Of a stretch of 64,000 nucleotides of DNA, positions 58,198-64,000 are shown one piece after another. Numbering within the stretch: the stretch's first letter is position 1; the number at the start of each line of letters is the position of its first letter. The DNA comes from Amycolatopsis coloradensis. GTDB taxonomy: Bacteria; Actinomycetota; Actinomycetes; Mycobacteriales; Pseudonocardiaceae. The notes beneath the pieces were generated by a model. That model saw nothing but the letters and a program-made list of their open reading frames with translations. It had not been told where the DNA came from and made no database searches. The DNA lies in assembly GCF_001953865.1 (NCBI RefSeq), contig NZ_MQUQ01000006.1, positions 148,335-212,334 of the forward strand. Reading direction: 5' to 3'. Position numbers and translations under genes: made by a program.

Positions 58198-58692
58198 TCA
58201 GTCCTCCAGAGCGACGTCTCCCAGTGACCGCAACAGGTTCCGCAGCAAAACGGCGAGTTGGTCCCGTTCCTCGGGGCTGACCGCGCTCAGGAGCCGGTGC
58301 TCGGTGTCGACGTGGTCGGGCAGCGCCCGGTCGATGAGTTCGCGGCCTCGCTGGGTGAGGTCGACCAGCACGCGGCGGCCGTTCGTCTCGTCGGGCGCGC
58401 GGGCCACCAGGCCGCGTTCTTCGAGACGGTCGAGCCGCTGGGTGACCGCGCCGGAGGTGATCATCGCCGAACGCATCAGGTCGGCCGGGGTCAGCGTGCC
58501 GGCGCGGCGCAGGGTGGCCAGCACGTCGAACGAGGACCGGTCGAGGCCGTGCCGCGCGAACGTCTCGCGCAGTTCGGCGTCCAGTACCCGGGTCAGCCTG
58601 GACAGCCGGCCGATGACGGCCATCGGGGAGACGTCCAGGTCGGGACGGGCTTCGGCCCACTGGCGGAGAATGTGGTCAACGTGATCCGGCAC
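58198..58692 (-). CDS. MarR family regulator
   Basis: 164 residues. Winged helix at about 55-125 (LDRSSFDVLATLRRAG, TPADLMRSAMITSGAVTQRL, wing DETNGRRVLVDLT), flanked by dimer helices. The MFS gene follows on the same strand with the double palindrome between, so it probably represses the exporter and responds to its substrate. Divergent from the flavin monooxygenase gene. Confidence 0.92.
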   Translation of the reverse strand: MPDHVDHILRQWAEARPDLDVSPMAVIGRLSRLTRVLDAELRETFARHGLDRSSFDVLATLRRAGTLTPADLMRSAMITSGAVTQRLDRLEERGLVARAPDETNGRRVLVDLTQRGRELIDRALPDHVDTEHRLLSAVSPEERDQLAVLLRNLLRSLGDVALED

Positions 58693-58730
58693 GCCCGGAG
58701 ATTACCCCGGTCTCAGAGCGCGGACGTTCG

Positions 58731-58759
58731 TTGACACCCCGTAGTGCCACTGCTCTACT
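58731..58759 (+). promoter_or_regulatory. Sigma70-type promoter candidate
   Basis: TTGACA at 58731-58736, 17-base spacer, TCTACT at 58754-58759 (four of six -10 matches), about 130 bases before the DszC-like gene and facing it. Confidence 0.55.
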
Positions 58760-58890
58760 CGGACGCAGGGAAGGCACTCTCTGTACGGCCTGACGCAGTC
58801 TCCGCGTTCGCTCTGGGATACACCCGGGAATTCCGGGCGCTCCACCCTGCCCGAATTTCCCATTCACCCTCGCACAGAACGGAATTCAGC

Positions 58891-60096
58891 ATGACCACGA
58901 CCGAGAACCGGGTCCGGTCCGCCACGGAATGGCTGGCCGTCGCGAAGGACGTCGCCGCGCAACTCGCGGTGGACGCGGCCGAACGCGACCGGAAAAACGA
59001 AACGCCGTACCGGGAAGTCCAGCTGCTCAAGGATTCCGGTCTGGTGACACTGCTCGGCCCGGTCGAGCACGGCGGTGGCGGACAGAGCTGGGAGACCGCC
59101 TACCGCGTGACCCGCGAGGTCGCGCGCGGCGACGGGTCGATCGGTCAACTCCTCGGCTACCACTACCTCTGGGCCTGGGCCGCGCGACTGGTGGCGACCG
59201 ACGAGCAGGTGGCCGCGGTCGAAGAACTGTACACCCGGAACAACTTCGTGTTCGGCGGCGCGGTCAACCCGCGTGACGCCGATCTGAAGATCACCGAAGA
59301 CGGCGACGAGATCGTCTACAACGGACACAAGTCGTTCTCCACCGGCAGCAAGGTCTCCGACCTGACCGTGCTCGAAGGCATCCACGATGGCACCGAGGAG
59401 CACGTTTTCGCCATCGTTCCGTCCGAACAGGACGGTATCGTCTTCCACGACGACTGGGACAACATCGGTCAACGGCTCACCGAGTCGGGCAGTGTGACCA
59501 TCACCGACGTACGCGTCCCATGGGCAGGCGCGGCAGGCTACGTCGACAAGAAATTCCACCCGCTCACCTACAACACGCTCAACGTTCCGACGATCCAGCT
59601 GGTGTTCGCCAACTTCTACCTCGGCATCGCGCAAGGAGCGCTGGAAACCGCGCTGGCCTACACCCGTGAGCACACCCGCGCGTGGCCGTACGGCGGCGAC
59701 AACAAGACGTCCTCCGGTGAGGAGTGGTACATCCTCGACGGTTACGGCGATCTCCAGTCGAAACTGTGGGCCGCCGAAGCGCTCGTGGACAAGGCAGGAG
59801 CGGCGATCTCGGCCGTCCTGCACGCGCCGCGCGAAGAACTCACGCCCGAGGCGCGCGGCGAGGTCGCGGTCCTCATCGCCGCCGCCAAGCAGCGCGTGAT
59901 CGACACCGGACTGGAAATCGGGACGAAGGTCTTCGAGCTGACCGGTGCCCGCGCGACCGCCACGAAATACGGGCTGGACCGCTTCTGGCGGAACCTGCGC
60001 ACACATTCGCTCCACGACCCGGTGGCCTACAAGCGCCGCGAGGTCGGAGCTTACGCGCTGCTGAACGAACTCCCGGAACCCACCTGGTACACCTGA
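58891..60096 (+). CDS. DszC/SfnB-like flavin monooxygenase (acyl-CoA dehydrogenase fold)
   Basis: 401 residues, acyl-CoA dehydrogenase fold of the group that uses reduced flavin and oxygen (dibenzothiophene monooxygenase DszC, SfnB). DGSIGQLLGYHYLWAW and YNGHKSFSTGS are typical of this group. The C-terminus has FELTGARATATKYGLDRFWR and HSLHDPVAYKRREVG. It lacks the usual acyl-CoA dehydrogenase base Glu region. Such enzymes often release sulfur or oxidise S/N compounds. No flavin reductase gene is adjacent. ATG 58891 with ACGGAATTC upstream. A strong hairpin follows. Confidence 0.9.
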   Translation: MTTTENRVRSATEWLAVAKDVAAQLAVDAAERDRKNETPYREVQLLKDSGLVTLLGPVEHGGGGQSWETAYRVTREVARGDGSIGQLLGYHYLWAWAARLVATDEQVAAVEELYTRNNFVFGGAVNPRDADLKITEDGDEIVYNGHKSFSTGSKVSDLTVLEGIHDGTEEHVFAIVPSEQDGIVFHDDWDNIGQRLTESGSVTITDVRVPWAGAAGYVDKKFHPLTYNTLNVPTIQLVFANFYLGIAQGALETALAYTREHTRAWPYGGDNKTSSGEEWYILDGYGDLQSKLWAAEALVDKAGAAISAVLHAPREELTPEARGEVAVLIAAAKQRVIDTGLEIGTKVFELTGARATATKYGLDRFWRNLRTHSLHDPVAYKRREVGAYALLNELPEPTWYT

Positions 60097-60110
60097 GCCC
60101 TGCCACTTTG

Positions 60111-60162
60111 CGCGTGAAGGCCCCTTCCCTCGGCTCAGCCGAGGGAAGGGGGCCTTCACGCG
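60111..60162. terminator. Bidirectional hairpin terminator
   Basis: 25-base left arm (60111-60135) and 26-base right arm (60137-60162), complementary except for one extra G. Contains GTGAAGGCCCCTTCCCTCGG. It lies between convergent genes. The left-arm sequence recurs at 19543-19562. Confidence 0.9.
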
Positions 60163-60191
60163 GGATCAGGCCAGGGCGCCCTGGAGCCGTC

Positions 60192-61139
60192 TCACTCTTC
60201 GAAGACGTCCTCCACGACCTCGCCAAGGATCATGCCGCCGACCACACCCGCCGCGGCACCGGCGACCACTCCGCCCATCCCCGGGCCACGCCTGTCGTGA
60301 TGACCGTGGTGGCCATGGTGGTCGTAGTCGTGGTGCCCCTGGTGACCGCCGAACATGGCGTGCCCGCCGCCGGATTCGGCGACGTTGGCCAGCCAGCCGT
60401 CGATGGCCGCCGCCCAGTCGGTGCGCAGGGCCTCCTCGTGCGAGACGTGGAAACGGCCGAAGGTGTCGCCGCCGGAGCGGAACATGCCACCGCGTTTGTC
60501 GGCCTCCAGCACCACCACCAGCTCGCCAGGACTCGCGACGAAGGTCAGCTCCACCTGGCTGACACGGCCGGCGTAACGCGACGGCGGGAAGAACTCGATC
60601 TCCTGGAAGAACCCGAGTTCCTGCCGGACACCGTGCAGGCGCCCGGCTTCGACGTCGGCGCTGCGGAAGGAGAAGCCCAGTTCGCCGAACGCCTCCAGCA
60701 CCCGGTCCTGCGAGTCCAGCGGCCCGACCAGCACCGGGTCGAGGTCACCCTTGTCCGGCGCGCCCGCGATGACGAGTTCGGTCCGCACGCCGACGACCAT
60801 GCCCGGCAGTTCACGTCCGCCGACCGCGCTGATCGGCGTCTCCCACGGCAGCGCGATCCGGAACGGGACGGTGGTCAGCTCCCCCGCCGCCACCCGCACC
60901 TTCCGGCCGGCGCTGACCCGCAGGAACTCCGCGGTGCCGGCACGCTCGTGGTCGCCGTGCTCGACCTCGACCCTGGTCACCAGCGAAAGCAGGATCTCCT
61001 CGATCTGGGCGTCGCTCGAACCGCCCTGGATGCGGACCTGGCCGGTGATCACCTCGCCGGGCACGGCGTGTGGTGAGTCGAGCACGGTGTCGACGGACGG
61101 GCCGCCGACCCCGAAGGCGCTGAGCATCCGTTTGAACAT
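60192..61139 (-). CDS. spo0M: Spo0M family protein
   Basis: 315 residues, arrestin-like sporulation-control family. VGGPSVDTVLDSPHAVPGEV and VRIQGGSSDAQIEEILLSLV are the family's first strands; LPWETPISAVGGR is a conserved central block. After about residue 265 a His-rich stretch (HQGHHDYDHHGHHGHH) and a Gly/Ala-rich hydrophobic end (MGGVVAGAAAGVVGGMILGE) are added, suggesting metal binding and membrane association. ATG 61139 has GGAGG nine bases upstream. Role in Amycolatopsis-type actinomycetes is unclear. Confidence 0.92.
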   Translation of the reverse strand: MFKRMLSAFGVGGPSVDTVLDSPHAVPGEVITGQVRIQGGSSDAQIEEILLSLVTRVEVEHGDHERAGTAEFLRVSAGRKVRVAAGELTTVPFRIALPWETPISAVGGRELPGMVVGVRTELVIAGAPDKGDLDPVLVGPLDSQDRVLEAFGELGFSFRSADVEAGRLHGVRQELGFFQEIEFFPPSRYAGRVSQVELTFVASPGELVVVLEADKRGGMFRSGGDTFGRFHVSHEEALRTDWAAAIDGWLANVAESGGGHAMFGGHQGHHDYDHHGHHGHHDRRGPGMGGVVAGAAAGVVGGMILGEVVEDVFEE

Positions 61140-61258
61140 CAGGGATTTCCTCCGCTGGGTACTGGAACAAGGGTGCCGGAACACTTCGACTACTACCGAG
61201 ATTCGCCGTGGCACGCCAGGCAAATCGGGTTAAGACCCCCTGAACGGGCGCGATGTCA

Positions 61259-62602
61259 CTACTTTCTCGGCTCGGCCTGACGCACGTCGTGCAGGTGGAT
61301 GACGACGTCGTAGGAACGCCCGAGGGAGATGGCCGCGGGGTCGACGGGGAACAGCGTGCCGATGGTGCGGGTGGGCCGGGCGGTGTCCAGCCAGGTGCGC
61401 GCGGCGGGCGGCGCGGTGCGGACGTCGAGGTAGAAGTCCTGGAAGCGGACCTTGTCGAGGGTGTCCTCGTTCGAGCCGGGCGGCGCGGACGGGACGGAGA
61501 ACCGCTTCCAGTCCCCGCCGACGGCGGTGTCCTTGGACAGGAAGGAGCCCTGGTCGAAGCTGAACCCGATCGGCAGGTAGTCCCTGCCCAGCGTCTCGCG
61601 CAGGAAGGCGCCCTGGGTCTTCGGGTACAGCGCCGGGTTGTCGGAGACGTAGGAGACGTGACCGTTGTGCGCGGAGAGCAGGACCTTGTGGCCGGTCCGC
61701 CGCTGCCACCAGGCCACGTTCTCCGCCATCGCGCGGTCACGCAGGATCTGCGCGGCGGGCAGCGACTTCGGGTCCGTGAGGTCGACGGCGAGGAATCGGG
61801 CGGTCTGCGCGACGAACTTGGCGTGCTGCCGGGTCCAGTCGAGGGAGTCGATGCCCGTCAGGCCCTGGACCAGCTCGAAGGCTCGCTCCGCCTGACCGGC
61901 GAGCCGCTGGCGCTCGTCGAGGGGCTTGCGGAGGTAGGCGAACGCGTCATCGATCGGGCGAAGGCCGGTGTAGAGCTGATTCAGCCGGGGCAGCGCCGCC
62001 GGATGGTGCTGCCGCACGTAGTCGGTGATCTTGGCGAAGAACGCGTCGTTCACCGAAGGCGCGCCGAGGTCGTCTCCGACGAAGTGCACGGTGCGGCCGG
62101 GATGGGCGCGGTTGTAGTCACGCATCCACCGGATCAGGCTCACGAACTCCTCGCGGTCCCAAGGGGAACCGGTCAAGGTCCGCTTCGCGACCTCTCGCGC
62201 GTCACCCCTGCCTGTCTGGACGTACTCGTCGATCTCGAGACCGGCGGACCAGCTCAGCTCCAGCGCGAAGGCCCGGAATCCCTTTTCCTCGACCAGGTGG
62301 CGGAAGACTCGCTCCTTCATGGTGAAGAACTCGTGGGACCCGTGGGTGGCCTCGCCGAGGCCGACCACCTTCGCACCGCCGATCATCGTGCCCAGCGCCC
62401 GCAGGTCGGCCGTGTTCCGGCCGGGTTCGGTCGAGAACAGCGGATGCGCCGCCCGATCCAGCGACCGCACCGGGTCCCGCCAGGCCGTCTCCGCGGGACT
62501 CGCGAAAGCCGGGCTCGCCGGCGAAGCGAGCACCGCTCCCGTCACGACCACCGCGGCCGCCGCCAGTCCCCGTCTGCCCCAGTGCCTTTTCGTGTCCGTC
62601 AT
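61259..62602 (-). CDS. Secreted erythromycin-esterase family protein
   Basis: 447 residues. A Tat-like/Sec signal (KRHWGRRGLAAAAVVVTGAV, cut near 38) is followed by the erythromycin-esterase/succinoglycan-biosynthesis EreA-like fold: VVGLGEATHGSHEFFTMKER (His and Glu of the active site), ALELSWSAGLEIDEYV, FVGDDLGAPS and LLSAHNGHVSYV (catalytic His). The substrate may be a lactone but is not known; extracellular location is unlike resistance esterases. ATG 62602 has AAGGGTGG upstream. Confidence 0.88.
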   Translation of the reverse strand: MTDTKRHWGRRGLAAAAVVVTGAVLASPASPAFASPAETAWRDPVRSLDRAAHPLFSTEPGRNTADLRALGTMIGGAKVVGLGEATHGSHEFFTMKERVFRHLVEEKGFRAFALELSWSAGLEIDEYVQTGRGDAREVAKRTLTGSPWDREEFVSLIRWMRDYNRAHPGRTVHFVGDDLGAPSVNDAFFAKITDYVRQHHPAALPRLNQLYTGLRPIDDAFAYLRKPLDERQRLAGQAERAFELVQGLTGIDSLDWTRQHAKFVAQTARFLAVDLTDPKSLPAAQILRDRAMAENVAWWQRRTGHKVLLSAHNGHVSYVSDNPALYPKTQGAFLRETLGRDYLPIGFSFDQGSFLSKDTAVGGDWKRFSVPSAPPGSNEDTLDKVRFQDFYLDVRTAPPAARTWLDTARPTRTIGTLFPVDPAAISLGRSYDVVIHLHDVRQAEPRK

Positions 62603-62712
62603 GTCGTCCACCCTTCACTCGATGTCGTTGGCGATCATCGCCCGCGCATCGAGGGTGGCGCGCTGTAGCAGGACCCCGACTTCGGATGGGGGAAAACCCC
62701 ACCCCGCGAAAA

Positions 62713-62765
62713 GCGGGTGGACCCCGCCGCCGGGGTGTGGGTCCCGGCGGCGGGAGTCCACCCGC
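62713..62765. terminator. GC-rich hairpin
   Basis: Arms 62713-62734 and 62743-62765 (22/23 bases, one bulged base), loop 8 bases, 29 bases after the stop of the intradiol dioxygenase gene (minus strand). Confidence 0.8.
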
Positions 62766-62793
62766 GTTTATCTCCCTCCGCAGCGGTTGCTCG

Positions 62794-63645
62794 TCACTCC
62801 GCGCGCCACAACGCGGGCGTGGACGGCGGCTCCCAGCCAGGCTGGGCCGTGTGCCCCTGCAAGCACACATAACCGCGACCGCTGAAGGTGACCCGGGCGC
62901 CCGCGGAATAGCCGGTTCCCGCCGCCCAGGTCGTCCCGCCGGGCGGGTTGGAGGTCGAGGTGGTGGGCGGATTCGACGTCGTCTGCGTCTGCGTCGGCCG
63001 GGTGGTCGACGTCGGCGTCTGCGGCACGTTGAGCACGAAGTCGAACGCGGCCTGCTTGGCGGGAGGCGCGTCACGCACGGTCATCAGCAGCCGCGGGTCG
63101 AAGATCGAGTCGGTGTTGTTGCGCGGCTCGTTGGGGAAGTAGAGCTGCGTGGTCAGCACCCGCCCGCCCGGCGCCTGGACCTTGACGTGAATGTGCCGCG
63201 TACGACCCGGGTACAGGCCGGGCACGATCGTGCTCAGCGTGAACGCGCCCTGGTCGTTGGTGAACTGGTGACCGCGGAAGGTGTACCCCACGTTGTCGTA
63301 GGCGCCGTTGACGTCCGCCTGCCAGAAGTCCAGCAGGGCCCGTGCGATCGGCAGGCAGCCGAGACCGAAGACGTATCCGGAGACGGTGAGCCTCGTACCC
63401 TGCGTGTTCGGCGTGACCAGCGAGGTGCGCTGCGGGGAATTCGGCTTGAAATAGGGCCCCTCGGTCTGCGCCGGGGTCGGGTCGTCGCCGTCGTCACAGG
63501 ACGGGGTCAGCTCGGGTGTCTGGCCGGTCGCGACGGTGGTGCGCGCGAGGGCGGGGCCGCCGATCAGCGCGACCGGCGCCGCGACGCCCGCGGCGAGTGC
63601 GGCTTTCAGCACAGTCTTTCGGCTGAGCTTCTTTTCTTCGTCCAT
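62794..63645 (-). CDS. Intradiol dioxygenase with C-terminal carbohydrate-binding domain
   Basis: 283 residues. Tat-type signal (SRKTVLKAALAAGVAAPVAL), then the catechol/protocatechuate dioxygenase fold with iron ligands Tyr in TEGPYF, Tyr in NGAYDNVGYTF and two His in RTRHIHVKV. A Thr/Pro-rich linker (about 212-240) leads to a CBM5/12-like module (TTWAAGTGYSAGARVTFSGR and ALWRAE). Streptomyces homologues with this layout are secreted, bind chitin or related polymers and cleave catechol-type aromatics. ATG 63645. Confidence 0.9.
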   Translation of the reverse strand: MDEEKKLSRKTVLKAALAAGVAAPVALIGGPALARTTVATGQTPELTPSCDDGDDPTPAQTEGPYFKPNSPQRTSLVTPNTQGTRLTVSGYVFGLGCLPIARALLDFWQADVNGAYDNVGYTFRGHQFTNDQGAFTLSTIVPGLYPGRTRHIHVKVQAPGGRVLTTQLYFPNEPRNNTDSIFDPRLLMTVRDAPPAKQAAFDFVLNVPQTPTSTTRPTQTQTTSNPPTTSTSNPPGGTTWAAGTGYSAGARVTFSGRGYVCLQGHTAQPGWEPPSTPALWRAE

Positions 63646-63723
63646 ACCTGCTCCTCGTGGGGGCTTCGGGAATCACCCTCGACGGTATGGAGAAGATCAG
63701 CTGCGGACGATGGACTGGTGTGG

Positions 63724-64000
63724 TCAGTCGTGGTGAATCTCCGGGGGCGCGTCGCCGGTCCGGCGGTAATCACCGGGACTCAATCCGGTTTCCCGCCGGA
63801 AGAACCGGCAGAAATAGGCGGGATCCGCGAATCCCACCCGGCTGGCGACCTGCCGCACGGTGAGATCCGTGCCGAGCAGGAACCGTTTCGCTTCCCTCGT
63901 CCTGGCCTCACGCATCAGTTGCGCCGCCGTCCGGCCGGTCGCCGTCTTGACCGCGTCGGTCAGGTATCCCGGGGTGACCCCGATGCGTTCCGCGAGCGCG
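63724..64000 (-). CDS. AraC family regulator (C-terminal part)
   Basis: The last 91 residues of an AraC-type regulator; the N-terminus lies beyond the right edge. Both HTH units are present: RIGVTPGYLTDAVKTATGRT and LTVRQVASRVGFADPAYFCR followed by FFRRETGLSPGDYRR. Upstream of the dioxygenase gene on the same strand, so it may control it. Confidence 0.9.
   Translation of the reverse strand, partial: ALAERIGVTPGYLTDAVKTATGRTAAQLMREARTREAKRFLLGTDLTVRQVASRVGFADPAYFCRFFRRETGLSPGDYRRTGDAPPEIHHD

Overview
The window is high-GC actinomycete DNA, dense with C/G-ending codons. It most likely comes from an Amycolatopsis. The genus is inferred from one end of a glycopeptide-antibiotic cluster (StrR-type regulator, prephenate dehydrogenase, ABC exporter, heptapeptide NRPS) lying beside a complete vanHAX cassette.

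1-16.3 kb, all on the minus strand: edge of a glycopeptide cluster. In transcription order: vanH, vanA, vanX (D-Ala-D-Lac self-resistance); a 1.25 kb spacer; a StrR/Bbr-type activator with its operator; prephenate dehydrogenase with an ACT domain (supply of 4-hydroxyphenylpyruvate for Hpg/Tyr-type residues); a one-piece ABC exporter; a two-module NRPS (A-PCP-C-A-PCP-E, predicted Hpg then Tyr/Bht); and the start of the next NRPS (C-A...), which leaves the window. Splitting modules 1-2 from module 3 is the ristocetin/teicoplanin layout rather than the vancomycin layout.

16.3-31.8 kb: ordinary accessory genes, including an alpha/beta hydrolase/TetR pair, a secreted FG-GAP protein, a DUF1540 protein, a TetR-controlled PPOX flavoprotein plus PDR-type reductase, an SDR, an HTH regulator, a beta-propeller membrane protein, a secreted PEBP protein, a large AfsR-like regulator (BTAD-NB-ARC-TPR) and a DrrAB-like exporter.

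31.9-39.9 kb: a small orphan polyketide locus. It has a P450 and a single 2,111-residue synthase (ligase-ACP-KS-AT-DH-KR-ACP, no thioesterase). The shared promoter region with the exporter carries 7-bp direct repeats at 11-bp spacing, the arrangement SARP/AfsR proteins bind.

40.1-54.1 kb: the most unusual block. On the plus strand a Crp-type regulator is followed by a 65-residue peptide with an FxsA-like leader and an HExxH peptide-hydroxylase-type enzyme. Converging on it from the minus strand is a three-gene set: a VMAP protein with a nucleotide-cyclase-like N-terminus, a MoxR ATPase, and a 1,462-residue vWA-NB-ARC-TPR (FxsT-like) protein. This looks like a RiPP-type modification locus joined to a vWA-MoxR-VMAP conflict system, without the radical SAM enzyme of known FxSxx loci. 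A second cyclase-like membrane protein (40.1-41.4 kb) lies nearby.

54.3-64 kb: a secreted trypsin-like protease, an Eis-like acetyltransferase, an MFS exporter with a MarR regulator and double operator, a DszC-like flavin monooxygenase, Spo0M, an erythromycin-esterase-like protein, an intradiol dioxygenase with a carbohydrate-binding tail, and a partial AraC regulator.

Three or four decayed genes (phospholipase C, PucR regulator, EamA transporter, one unidentified tail) and several families of short intergenic repeats (21-bp tandem units, a 27-bp-arm hairpin at two sites, GAAGGxCCCCTTC hairpins) fill the gaps. No tRNA, rRNA, CRISPR array or insertion sequence was seen.
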